Source of the DNA: Clostridiales bacterium | GTDB taxonomy: Bacteria; Bacillota; Clostridia; Oscillospirales; CAG-272 | Assembly: GCA_012800735.1 (NCBI GenBank) | Contig: JAAZIU010000013.1 | Coordinates: 186,001-250,000 of the forward strand | Length of the DNA: 64,000 nucleotides | Reading direction: 5' to 3' | Shown here: one piece after another, positions 8,771-17,054 of the stretch | Layout: the number at the start of each line of letters is the position of its first letter | Position numbering within the stretch: the first letter of the stretch is position 1 | The notes under the pieces: generated by a model | Databases searched by the model: none | What the model was told of the DNA's origin: nothing | The model's input: the letters and a program-made list of their open reading frames with translations, nothing else | Made by a program: the position numbers and the translations under genes

Positions 8771-9529
8771 ATGTTGATTGTAACGAGAAAAATCATTACG
8801 ATCGTGCTTTCGGTTTTTTTACCGATATTAACTATGTTTTCGGCTTCCTGCGGGTCTCGGCTGTCGGATAAGCCGGATGAAAATCTGACCGAGCCCGAAA
8901 CACAAGTGCTTGTTAAGGAGATTAATTGTGATATGAAGATTTTATTTCTCGGCAATTCCATTACGCTTCATTCCCCGGCGCCCGACATCGGCTGGACGGG
9001 CAACTGGGGAATGGCTGCAAGTTCGGAGGAAAACGATTATGTTCATAAGCTGTGTTCGATGCTGACGGCAGCCGGATATAATCCGATTATTCGCATACGG
9101 AATGTGGCGGATTTCGAGCGGGATCCCGCGGGAATATCGCCCGACTACTTTGACGATGACCTCGCGTTTATGCCGGATGTTGTGATTTTCAGGATGTGCG
9201 AAAACACCCCTGCGGAGCAGCAGGAGGCGTTCGCAGCCGCGTATGAAGAACGGATATGCAGATTCCGCGCAGATACCGATTGCGCCGTGATTGCCGTCGG
9301 TCCTTTCTGGGAGAATAATACGATGGAAAATCTTATGCGCGATGCTGCCGATCGGGGCGGCGCTGTGTGGCTGTCGCTGTCTTCGCTTCACGGAGATATC
9401 ACTTATCAGGCAATCGGACAGTTTGAACACAGCGGCGTTGCGTCTCATCCGTCGGACAAGGGGATGCAGGCTATCGCAGATATTATCTTCGAAGGCATGA
9501 AAAGCGCGGGTCTGATTGCGGAGAAATAA
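8771..9529 (+). CDS. SGNH/GDSL-type hydrolase lipoprotein
   Basis: 252 aa. A lipoprotein signal peptide ends at Cys27 (SASC). The SGNH landmarks are FLGNSIT (block I; S63 is the likely nucleophile) and HPSDKGM near residue 231 (block V; Asp and His of the triad, here in the order His-Pro-Ser-Asp). Block III Asn may be in MCENTP. The family covers esterases and carbohydrate deacetylases, so an extracellular glycan esterase is likely given the neighbouring glycosidases. The start is chosen at the ATG directly before the signal peptide; an earlier in-frame ATG at 8711 falls in the -10 box of the promoter and is unlikely. The gene stands alone, with its own promoter and an AT-rich hairpin after it. 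Confidence 0.7.
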   Translation: MLIVTRKIITIVLSVFLPILTMFSASCGSRLSDKPDENLTEPETQVLVKEINCDMKILFLGNSITLHSPAPDIGWTGNWGMAASSEENDYVHKLCSMLTAAGYNPIIRIRNVADFERDPAGISPDYFDDDLAFMPDVVIFRMCENTPAEQQEAFAAAYEERICRFRADTDCAVIAVGPFWENNTMENLMRDAADRGGAVWLSLSSLHGDITYQAIGQFEHSGVASHPSDKGMQAIADIIFEGMKSAGLIAEK

Positions 9530-9560
9530 AATTTCGTTTTTTAGCGAAATTTTGATTTTC
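9528..9560 (+). terminator. AT-rich hairpin after the SGNH gene
   Basis: AAAATTTCG pairs with CGAAATTTT around a T-rich loop, and further T-rich sequence follows. A weak terminator candidate. Confidence 0.4.
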
Positions 9561-9563
9561 ATC

Positions 9564-9592
9564 TTGTTTTTATTCTGAATTTAACGTATAAT
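9564..9592 (+). promoter_or_regulatory. Promoter upstream of the 263-aa unknown protein
   Basis: TTGTTT (9564-9569), a 17-bp spacer and TATAAT (9587-9592). Confidence 0.5.
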
Positions 9593-9665
9593 CTAAATAT
9601 CATCAAGTTTCCGGACGCCGCTGAAAGCGCGAACGGGGGGTACATTCAATGAACGGAGGTAAAAC

Positions 9666-10457
9666 GTGTTACTGAGAGAAAGATTCTGGCTTTGGGGGCA
9701 TCCCGAAGGGCGTTATAACAATCTTTACGGCAATATGCGAATATCCCGCATGACGCCGATGGAGGGCTGTCTGTATCTTGGCATATGCAACACATTCATG
9801 GTGCCGGTCGGGGTGGATGTCAACCGCCGGCAGTATAACAAATCCTTCAAGACTTTGCGTCAGGTCGGGTGGGAGGTATACGACGCCGGGGTGAATCCGG
9901 AGATAATAGAGCCTTTTATTGCCGAAGCCGCCGATTTTCCGAATATAGGCTGCGTTGTCTTCGACGATTTTCAGAGGGGAGACGGATATAAAAAAATCCC
10001 GCCGGAAAACCTCTGGAAGATCAAGGCGCGCCTGAAAGAAAACGAGGTTCGCCCGCTTGATATGTGGATGGTGCTCTATACCCATGAGTTCGGACTTGAC
10101 AAAGCAAAAGACGAGGATTTCCGCCGCTACATCGAACCTTTCGACGGCATCATCATGTGGACCTGGAAGGAATCGGACGTGCCTCTTATCAACGATAAGT
10201 TCGAGATATTCAAGGAGCTTACCCCGAACAACCGCCGTATGCTGGGCTGTTATCTCTATAATTTCGGCGAAGACAGACAGGCGACAAGCGGCGCCGTCAA
10301 ATGGCAGCTTGACCGGTACCGTGAAATGATTATGACAGGCGAAGCCGAAGGGGTAGTACTGCACACAAACACCATGGCGGACCTTGATTACGAAGCTTAC
10401 GATACCGCCGTCGAGTGGATGGAAAAACACGGGGACGAGATTGTCGCAGATATCTGA
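9666..10457 (+). CDS. Unknown protein, TIM-barrel-like
   Basis: 263 aa, GTG start at 9666 with CGGAGG 8 bases upstream (an ATG at 9649 is out of frame). I do not recognise a named family. Alternating hydrophobic strands and amphipathic helices suggest a TIM barrel: IGCVVFDDFQRGD near residue 100, LDMWMVLYTHE near 133, FDGIIMWTWKESD near 160, RMLGCYLYNFGED near 195 and AEGVVLHTNTM near 225. Strand ends carry acidic and aromatic residues (DDF, W-x-WKES, YNFGED), as in sugar-active barrels. No signal peptide is present, so it is probably cytoplasmic. Its place among glycosidase genes suggests sugar metabolism, but that is inference. Confidence 0.6.
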   Translation: MLLRERFWLWGHPEGRYNNLYGNMRISRMTPMEGCLYLGICNTFMVPVGVDVNRRQYNKSFKTLRQVGWEVYDAGVNPEIIEPFIAEAADFPNIGCVVFDDFQRGDGYKKIPPENLWKIKARLKENEVRPLDMWMVLYTHEFGLDKAKDEDFRRYIEPFDGIIMWTWKESDVPLINDKFEIFKELTPNNRRMLGCYLYNFGEDRQATSGAVKWQLDRYREMIMTGEAEGVVLHTNTMADLDYEAYDTAVEWMEKHGDEIVADI

Positions 10458-10486
10458 TACATTCCGAAATACCCCATTAAAACAGG

Positions 10487-10535
10487 AATATCGCCGTAAA
10501 AGACCCGGTCGGGTGCTGATACGGCGATATTTTGC
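10487..10535 (+). terminator. Bidirectional terminator with an inner hairpin
   Basis: An 11-bp perfect outer stem (10487-10497 with 10521-10531) encloses a second small hairpin. It lies between the convergent unknown gene and the aldo/keto reductase gene. Confidence 0.65.
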
Positions 10536-10563
10536 GCTTATTTTTGGCAGAAAGAAGCTAATG

Positions 10564-11433
10564 TTAAACTCTGAAAATCGGGTTTTGCTTTATATCTTCG
10601 CGCGACGCGGCTGCTTTCAGATAATCCAGTTCTTCTTTTGTCAGAGGTGTTTCCGCAAAGGCGTCAATATGCTTTACCAAATGTTCAAAATGCTCGAAAT
10701 TTCCGGGAGGAACAATAGAGGATGCGCCCTTGGCAAAAGCATATTTGATTGCCGCGGCCGCAAGCTTATCATCTTCAAAAATCGGTTTGCACCACGACTT
10801 CGGATAACGGTTTTTATCGTCTCCGTCGATCCACATGCGCTCGACAAGCGTTTTCATCGCAAGCATTCCCATATTCTTTTCTCTGATTTTATCGGCAATG
10901 CGATTGCCCCAGCCGATATTCAGCCCCATGGCCCAGTTCATCGGGAAAAGCACGGTGGCGAAATCAAAAAGATCGATGCATTGCAGGGCGATATCCTCGT
11001 TATGCGTGGTGAATCCGATTTCCCGGATAAGCCCTTCGCGTTTTGCCCAAAGCATGGTTTCGATAACTCCGTCGGATGAAAAAGCCTTATCCACATCTTC
11101 CTGCGTTGACATAGAGTGCATCTGATAGATGTCAAAATGATCCGTCTGCAGCACTTTCAGAGAATTCAGGAGTTCTTTTTTTGATCCCTCTTTGCTGCGT
11201 TCGGTTGTCTTGCACGCGAGATAGATTTGTTTCCTGTATTGAGGCAATACCGGCCCGAGTCTTTCCTCGGCATTGCCGTATGACGGGGCGATATCAAAGT
11301 AATTCACGCCGTTTTCAATGGCATGCGCAACATATTCGACCGCGTCTTCGGCGCTTTCATTCATCAGAATAACGCCGCCGAACATCACGCAACTGATGTT
11401 ATATCCGGTTTTTCCTAAAGTTTTGTATTTCAT
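10564..11433 (-). CDS. Aldo/keto reductase
   Basis: 289 aa. The N-terminal KTLGKTGYNISCVMFGG is typical of the family. The catalytic tetrad is visible as Asp (YFDIAPSYG, residue ~47), Tyr in the same motif, Lys in LACKT and His in YQMHSM. Family members reduce aldehydes and ketones with NAD(P)H; many bacterial ones act on sugars or methylglyoxal, and the substrate is not predictable here. The barrel runs to the C-terminus at about normal length. The ribosome site is weak. It stands alone between a terminator and a long AT-rich intergenic region. Confidence 0.85.
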   Translation of the reverse strand: MKYKTLGKTGYNISCVMFGGVILMNESAEDAVEYVAHAIENGVNYFDIAPSYGNAEERLGPVLPQYRKQIYLACKTTERSKEGSKKELLNSLKVLQTDHFDIYQMHSMSTQEDVDKAFSSDGVIETMLWAKREGLIREIGFTTHNEDIALQCIDLFDFATVLFPMNWAMGLNIGWGNRIADKIREKNMGMLAMKTLVERMWIDGDDKNRYPKSWCKPIFEDDKLAAAAIKYAFAKGASSIVPPGNFEHFEHLVKHIDAFAETPLTKEELDYLKAAASREDIKQNPIFRV

Positions 11434-11878
11434 TGTTTGTGACCGTTTTCATTGTAAGATGATATAAGTGTTTGTATTTAAAGTTTAGCTGCCACTGCCA
11501 AAAAAATTGTAGATTATAAGAAACGATATTTCATATTCGCACGATGTATTACCATTGCCAACTTTTAACAACAAAGAACATTGCTTTTTTAAGCTATTTA
11601 TTTAAAACAGTTTCCAAATCTTTAGTTTGATACTTTTAATCATGTGAATATTCGCATCTTTATTCTCCGTTTCGCCTTATATAATAACAGATAAACGGAG
11701 AATAGTCAAGGGGCAAGTGATTTTTTGTCAATAGGTAAACAACACGAAAAAATATGGCTCATATTGCAGGTCATATCTTTTTTATGAAATAATCTACCTT
11801 AAAATGTCTTGATTTCTCTTCCATTTGACCATCGAATATGCTATAATAGTTTTATATGTTATCAGGAGATGTGGGGTT
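11434..11878. other. 445-bp AT-rich intergenic region
   Basis: No convincing reading frame. It holds the 12-bp inverted repeat described separately and the promoter region of the downstream dehydrogenase, with TATAAT at about 11841 and no clear -35 box at the usual distance. Nothing else is recognised. Confidence 0.5.
11661..11704. repeat. 12-bp inverted repeat
   Basis: TATTCTCCGTTT (11661-11672) and its exact reverse complement at 11693-11704, separated by 20 bases. It has no T-run directly behind it and no gene ends here on the plus strand, so it is not an obvious terminator. Confidence 0.5.
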
Positions 11879-13102
11879 ATGTCAAATAAGGCTGTAATAA
11901 TCGGCGCCGGAAATATCGGCAGGGGTTTTATCGGTCAGCTTATGTATGAAGGCGGTTATGCCATCGTTTTTATCGATGTGTCCGATACTTTGGTTGACGC
12001 TCTCAACGCATCCGGCGAATATCCGCTGGAGATTGTATCCAACCGGAGCAGCCGGCGTATTATTATAAAGAATGTAAGCGCCGTCAACGGCAGCTCACAC
12101 GATGCCGCAATGCGCGCGATCGCCGGCTGCGATATCTGCGTCACCTGCGTCGGCGCAAAAGCTCTTAAGTATATTATACCCAACCTTGTCGGCGGGATAA
12201 AACTGCGGCTTGGCGAAGGCGGTTCGGGGAAGCCGCTCAACCTTTTAATCTGTGAAAACCTCATGAACGCCGACGATTATATCCGCTCCCTGCTTGAACC
12301 AGAGCTCACCTCGGAGGAGCTTACCATGGTCGGGCTTGTCGAAACCTCTGTCGGGCGTATGGTGCCGCTTCCCGACCCTGATATAGCAAAAAGCGATCCC
12401 CTCCTCGCCCGCGCCGAGGCTTACGGCATACTTCCCTGCGATGCCGATGCATTCGTCGGAGATATTCCGGATATAAAAAATATCATCCCAATCTCTCCCT
12501 TTGATTTCGTCATTCAGCGCAAGCTTTATCTTCACAATATGGGGCACGCCGTCTGCGCCTATCTGGGTATGCGAAACGGTTACACTTACATAAGTGAAGC
12601 TATCGCCGATCCCGAGATACGGATAATCGTTCGCGAGGCTATGACCGAAAGCGCCGCCGCGCTCGCAAAACGCTTCAATCAGCCCTTCGAAGAGCTTAAC
12701 GATAATACCAACGACCTCATCCGCCGGTTCGGAAATTGCGCCCTCCGAGATACCTGCGCCCGTGTCGGCGCCGACATCCCCCGCAAGCTTGCCGCATCCG
12801 ACCGCTTCTTCAGAGCCGCCGCATCCGTACTTGAAGCCGGCGGGAAACCGATATTCATCGCCGCCGGCGCTGCCGGCGCGCTTGACCGCTATATGCGCGA
12901 CAGCGCGGGCGCCGAATATAACGCTGATACCGCTGTCGCCAACGCCCCTGCCGTCCTTTCCTCTCTTGCCGGAGAAACCGCAGCCGAAAGCCCCTTCGGG
13001 CAATATGTCCTCTCCTTATTCTCCGTCCTTCAAAATTCCTCCGATCTTTCCGAGCTTATCCGGGCTGCCGATGAGCTGAGGGAAAACGAGGCGCTTTCCT
13101 GA
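11879..13102 (+). CDS. mtlD: Mannitol-1-phosphate 5-dehydrogenase-like protein
   Basis: 407 aa. The Rossmann motif VIIGAGNIGRGFIG at the N-terminus is typical of MtlD, and the polyol dehydrogenase active-site segment appears as RKLYLHNMGHA (Lys, Asn and His in the usual spacing) near residue 218. Family enzymes interconvert mannitol-1-phosphate and fructose-6-phosphate with NAD(H); altronate, fructuronate and arabinitol dehydrogenases are relatives, so the polyol is not certain. The start is ATG at 11879 with CAGGAGATG just upstream; an upstream in-frame start at 11825 lies in the promoter region and adds a non-family extension. No phosphotransferase gene is next to it. Confidence 0.75.
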   Translation: MSNKAVIIGAGNIGRGFIGQLMYEGGYAIVFIDVSDTLVDALNASGEYPLEIVSNRSSRRIIIKNVSAVNGSSHDAAMRAIAGCDICVTCVGAKALKYIIPNLVGGIKLRLGEGGSGKPLNLLICENLMNADDYIRSLLEPELTSEELTMVGLVETSVGRMVPLPDPDIAKSDPLLARAEAYGILPCDADAFVGDIPDIKNIIPISPFDFVIQRKLYLHNMGHAVCAYLGMRNGYTYISEAIADPEIRIIVREAMTESAAALAKRFNQPFEELNDNTNDLIRRFGNCALRDTCARVGADIPRKLAASDRFFRAAASVLEAGGKPIFIAAGAAGALDRYMRDSAGAEYNADTAVANAPAVLSSLAGETAAESPFGQYVLSLFSVLQNSSDLSELIRAADELRENEALS

Positions 13103-13221
13103 AAGAAAGCGCGCAAAGAACTTTACGACCGATACTTGGGGCTATTTACAATTATTTTTTGATATTTCTGCCAGATTCTCAGCCTGTATATTCATTGTGT
13201 CTTTGAAAGGGGTTTATTGAA

Positions 13222-14733
13222 ATGGAAAAGCTTTACAACGGGATAATTCTGCCCGACAATTTCCCTCTCGACGAACAGCCGAACTCTGAAGCGCCTTATC
13301 TTAAAAATCCGCCCGAACTGATTGATGTCAGCGTCGGGCGACAGCTGTTCGTTGATGATTTTCTCATCGAAAAAACTGACCTTTTGCCGGAGTATCACAA
13401 AGCCGTGAAATATGAGGGAAATCCCGTGCTTCACGCCGAAACCGAATGGGAAATACACATCTCCCCGGTTGCCTGCCCGAAAAGCGGCGGCGTATGGTAC
13501 GATGAGGATGATAAGATATTCAAAATGTGGTATGAAGCGGGCTGGCTTCATCAGATGGCTTATGCGGTATCAAAAGACGGCATAAACTGGGAGCGTCCCG
13601 AACTTGATATTGAAAAAGGTACGAATAAAATCCTGACTTATGACGGTTTCGAGCTTGGAAAATTAACGGGCGGAGTTGACTATCTTCGCCCCGACTCCAC
13701 GACTGTCTTTATCGATTACGATACCGCCGATAAAAATCAGCGATACAAGCTGTTTCTGAGAAATCCCGGAGGCAACTACCCCGGAATAGCTGCGACTTCC
13801 CCCGACGGCATACATTGGGAAAACTTTACTTTCACAAGTGACGTTTACGACAGAAGCACAATGTTCTACAACCCTTTCCGCAAAAAGTGGGTATACAGTA
13901 TACGCGACGTCTGGCATAACCGTTCAAGAAGTTATCGCGAATGTGACGATTACCTAAAAGGCGCGATATGGAAACCGGAAGAAAAGGTTAAGTGGCTGTC
14001 GTGCGGCAAGGATGACCTTCCGAATCCATACATCGGATTTAATCCTCAGCTTTACAATGTCGACGCTGTCGGCTACGAAAGTATAATGCTCGGTATGTTT
14101 CAGATAATGTACGGACCCGAAAACGATGTCTGCGAGAGCCGCGGAGTGCCGAAAATCACCGAACTTATCCCGATGTACAGCCGCGACGGTTTTCACTTTA
14201 CCCGTCCCTGCCGCGAGAGCATAATCAACGCTTCCCTTTACAAAGGCGCGTGGGACAGAGGTTATGTGCAGTCGGTGGGCGGCGTTGCGATAATTCACGG
14301 AGATGAGCTGTGGATTTATTACACAGGCTTCGGCGGAGACGAGAATTACAAAAACGTAAGCTGGTATACAAACGGAATTTACCGCAACGGCGCAACGGGA
14401 CTTGCCAAATTACGCCGCGACGGTTTTGTCTCAATGAACGGCGAAGGCTCGCTTCTGACACACAGAATTGTTTTTGACGGCAAAACTTCTCTTCATGCGA
14501 ATATAGACGGAAAGATAAAAGCAACTCTTCTTGATGAAAACGGCTCGGTTATTGCCTCGTCTAAAGAATTTAACTGCAACTCCACCGACATCGACCTGGG
14601 AGTTGATGTATCGTCTTTTAATGGCAAGCCTTTACGCTTAAAATTTGACATTGACGGAAAGTTTTATTCTTTCGCTTTCACCGATAAAAACGGTGGCTCA
14701 AACGGCGCGCGCGCCGCCGGAATTGTTTTATGA
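13222..14733 (+). CDS. Beta-propeller glycosidase-like protein (GH32/43-type fold)
   Basis: 503 aa, ATG start with AAAGGGG upstream. Repeated blades with D/E-rich turns are visible: GVWYDEDDKIFKMWYEA near residue 93, YAVSKDGINWERPELD near 115, ATSPDGIHWE near 193 and YSRDGFHF near 318. The xxSxDGxxWE repeat is typical of five-bladed propellers of the GH32/GH43/GH68 group and of proteins annotated simply as glycosyl hydrolase-like. RQLFVDDFLIE at the start matches that annotation group. The C-terminal ~100 residues form a beta-sandwich, as in GH32. No signal peptide is present. It follows the mannitol dehydrogenase by 119 bp, so a fructose- or mannitol-related substrate is a guess. Confidence 0.6.
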   Translation: MEKLYNGIILPDNFPLDEQPNSEAPYLKNPPELIDVSVGRQLFVDDFLIEKTDLLPEYHKAVKYEGNPVLHAETEWEIHISPVACPKSGGVWYDEDDKIFKMWYEAGWLHQMAYAVSKDGINWERPELDIEKGTNKILTYDGFELGKLTGGVDYLRPDSTTVFIDYDTADKNQRYKLFLRNPGGNYPGIAATSPDGIHWENFTFTSDVYDRSTMFYNPFRKKWVYSIRDVWHNRSRSYRECDDYLKGAIWKPEEKVKWLSCGKDDLPNPYIGFNPQLYNVDAVGYESIMLGMFQIMYGPENDVCESRGVPKITELIPMYSRDGFHFTRPCRESIINASLYKGAWDRGYVQSVGGVAIIHGDELWIYYTGFGGDENYKNVSWYTNGIYRNGATGLAKLRRDGFVSMNGEGSLLTHRIVFDGKTSLHANIDGKIKATLLDENGSVIASSKEFNCNSTDIDLGVDVSSFNGKPLRLKFDIDGKFYSFAFTDKNGGSNGARAAGIVL

Positions 14734-14773
14734 CCTGACAATTTTTTAAACCGGATTTTCATATAAGACAAAT

Positions 14774-14822
14774 AAAAAGCAGACGATATGGAGAAATTCT
14801 CCGTATACCGTCTGCTTTTTTA
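14774..14822 (+). terminator. Strong terminator after the propeller gene
   Basis: The outer stem AAAAAGCAGACG pairs with its complement ending in a T-run at 14815-14821, with an inner GGAGAA/TTCTCC stem. Confidence 0.8.
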
Positions 14823-14964
14823 TCTCGTACCTTTAAAAAGTCATTGTATGAAATCATACGCCTTATTTAAGCGAAGACCGATTCAATAACTTATTTGAAT
14901 AATTAATTATCGGTTTTTCAGATCAAAAGCAATAGAAGCCTTAAGTTTGCGTTTTTTGGTTTAT

Positions 14965-15861
14965 TTATCTGCGCTTTTTGGAAACAGCGTAGCCTGCGAG
15001 AGAGACCAAAGATGCGACAACGGCGATTATTCCGAAGTCGGAGGTCTGAGGAGCGGCTGCTGCGGCTGCCGGCGCGGCTGCCGGTGCGGCTTCTGCGACC
15101 GGCGCGGCTTCCTCAACCGCCGCGGGCGCTTCTTCGACAACCGGTTCCAGTTTCGGGTTGAAGATAAGAGTTCCCATGTTGTAGGAATACTGCCAGGAGT
15201 TGCCGCCTGCGCCGTCACCCTGATTGTTCCATACCGAGAAACCGTAACGGTCGCCTTCGCCGATAGCGTTGTTCAGGAAGATCTCGTAGCCGATCTTGTC
15301 GCCCGGCACATAATTCTTGTAGAGAAGCGGAATGGCTATCTCGATTTCATAACCGGTGTCTGTAACGCGGCATTGGCTGGTGACTTTCTCAGAATAACCG
15401 GCAACGCCGAATATAGTCGGCTGTTCGGGATAATTAGCGTCGCCGTTGACCGCGGGAACGTTAACATAACCGGCGTAGGAGTCATCGCCGAGATCACGGA
15501 AGGAAACTTCCGGCTCACGTACATATCCGAAGTCGACCATGAAACCGACGGCGTCCTGGTTCCATGCGTCGTCTCTCAGCACCGCGTCGACGGTGGGGTC
15601 GGTAACTACGGCATAGAAATAAATAAATTCGCCGTCCCAAAGTGAATATACGACGGCTGTCGACTGCTGTCCGAGCGTTGAAGCATCGCCGTTAGCTTCG
15701 TCAGCGACGACAATAGACTGCGCGTTGTTCCAGACATCTTCTTTAACGGCGTCTATCGTAGGAGTACCCCACTCCGCATAGGTTACCTCGTCATGAGCTG
15801 CAACGGGGAGGATCATAACGATCAGAACAGCAACAATGAGAAACAAAACTAACTTTTTCAT
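14965..15861 (-). CDS. Surface protein with a CBM9-like domain and a C-terminal anchor
   Basis: 298 aa. The start at 15861 is set by GGAGGC 6 bases upstream; an earlier ATG lies across that ribosome site. A signal peptide covers residues 1-22. Residues ~27-220 resemble the carbohydrate-binding module 9 fold seen in xylanases (PTIDAVKEDVWNNAQ, SLWDGEFIYFYAVVTD, WNQDAVGFMVDFG). A linker of about 45 residues rich in Ala, Pro and Glu follows. The tail is APQTSD, a hydrophobic segment and KKRR, the layout of a sortase-type sorting signal, though the motif is not canonical LPxTG. It may display a sugar-binding module on the cell wall. No catalytic domain is visible. Confidence 0.7.
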   Translation of the reverse strand: MKKLVLFLIVAVLIVMILPVAAHDEVTYAEWGTPTIDAVKEDVWNNAQSIVVADEANGDASTLGQQSTAVVYSLWDGEFIYFYAVVTDPTVDAVLRDDAWNQDAVGFMVDFGYVREPEVSFRDLGDDSYAGYVNVPAVNGDANYPEQPTIFGVAGYSEKVTSQCRVTDTGYEIEIAIPLLYKNYVPGDKIGYEIFLNNAIGEGDRYGFSVWNNQGDGAGGNSWQYSYNMGTLIFNPKLEPVVEEAPAAVEEAAPVAEAAPAAAPAAAAAAPQTSDFGIIAVVASLVSLAGYAVSKKRR

Positions 15862-15936
15862 AATTGCCTCCATTTAATGAATAATACCTGACTTCACGGA
15901 TTTTAAGTCTGAAAACCGATTTTTTTTGCTATATTG

Positions 15937-15965
15937 ATTATAACATAACTGCAACCGGTAGTCAA
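15937..15965 (-). promoter_or_regulatory. Promoter of the CBM9 protein gene
   Basis: TTGACT (15965-15960), a 17-bp spacer and TATAAT (15942-15937) on the minus strand. Confidence 0.65.
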
Positions 15966-16113
15966 CGATTTGCTGTAAAAAACCGAAAATATGTTTTTTA
16001 GAAACCCGTTCCCGGAGAAATCAGACGAAAAAGGTGAGATTTATGCAGACTAAAGCATGCCGAAAAGAAGAAAATCGAAACGACTCGGGACAGATAATTG
16101 CCTTTTAGCGTGA

Positions 16114-16884
16114 TTAATCCTTTTTTTGGCTTAATCCGACCTGCAGATTTTTCGACAGAAATTTTTCAGGACGGTATCTCTCTTTACCTATGGTTGACCT
16201 GCCGTATTCAACGGCGCCGGTCGGACAGCGGTGTAAACAGCGCAGACAAAGGGTGCACTGCGGTTTTATCCATTCCGGAGAGCCTTTTTTTAGCTGAATT
16301 GCACCGAGCGGACAATCTCTTTCACACAAGCCGCAGCCTATACACCGGGAAGTCGCATAAAAATGTTTGGTGCGGCGCGCGCTGTCATATATCACTTGCG
16401 CAACGGGCAAACCCGGTTCCAACAAAGGAGAAACGGCGGCGCTGCGTTTTTGCCGGATATTTTCCGCAATTTCCGGAAGCCTTGCCAAAGCCGATTGAAT
16501 CGCTTTTGCGGCTATATCCGGGCTTTGTACCCGATGAAGCGGGATATAGTTTGTCGTCATTATCAAAGGATATACAAAAATTCTTTCAAAACCAATCTGA
16601 TTCAACTGCCTTTTGATGAGTGAGGCTCCAGCACCCAAAGCTCCGCCGCAGGTCATGACTACATGCAGTTCTTTTCGGCTCAAATCCGGATTCTGCGACA
16701 AATACGACATGACAAAGCCGGGAAGAATCCAAAAGTATAACGGCGCTGCCAATATTAAGGTTTCTTGCCCGGATATTTCGGGAGGCGTTCCCTGTTCAAT
16801 ATTATGAATTTTCTCTTTCATCAATATGGCGAGATTTTCTGCTGCCAGCTTGGTGTTACCGGTTCTGCTGAAGTACAGTATCAT
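16114..16884 (-). CDS. EFR1-type flavodoxin-ferredoxin fusion protein
   Basis: 256 aa. The N-terminal ~150 residues are flavodoxin-like, with FSRTGNTK as the FMN phosphate loop at residues 5-12. The C-terminal part holds two 4Fe-4S motifs, CIGCGLCERDCP and CTLCLRCLHRCP, each CxxCxxCxxxCP. This order is that of the EFR1 family found across anaerobic Clostridia. It should pass electrons between ferredoxin-type clusters and a flavin in the cytoplasm; partners are unknown. No neighbouring gene is obviously linked. The start ATG has only a weak AAGGCG upstream. Confidence 0.85.
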   Translation of the reverse strand: MILYFSRTGNTKLAAENLAILMKEKIHNIEQGTPPEISGQETLILAAPLYFWILPGFVMSYLSQNPDLSRKELHVVMTCGGALGAGASLIKRQLNQIGFERIFVYPLIMTTNYIPLHRVQSPDIAAKAIQSALARLPEIAENIRQKRSAAVSPLLEPGLPVAQVIYDSARRTKHFYATSRCIGCGLCERDCPLGAIQLKKGSPEWIKPQCTLCLRCLHRCPTGAVEYGRSTIGKERYRPEKFLSKNLQVGLSQKKD

Positions 16885-16986
16885 ATGACGCCTTGGAATG
16901 TTATACTAATTGATAGTCATTCCTAATTTTTTTAGGATATATAAAAAAGTGAGACCTTATGTTATAAATAATGCATGAAACAGTCA

Positions 16987-17012
16987 GGGCTCTCCTATGT
17001 TATAGAGAGCCC
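16987..17012 (-). terminator. Hairpin after the COG2403 gene
   Basis: GGGCTCTC pairs with GAGAGCCC around a 10-base loop, 43 bases after the stop of the minus-strand GTPase gene. The T-run is poor. Confidence 0.45.
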
Positions 17013-17054
17013 GATTGTTTAACATAACCATCCGTTTTATTACGGCGTATGAAA

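Noticed and set aside
16043..16108. A 21-codon plus-strand frame with AAGGTGA upstream, between the CBM9 and EFR1 genes
   Set aside because: Too short, no promoter recognised on that strand and no resemblance to anything; kept out of the gene list.
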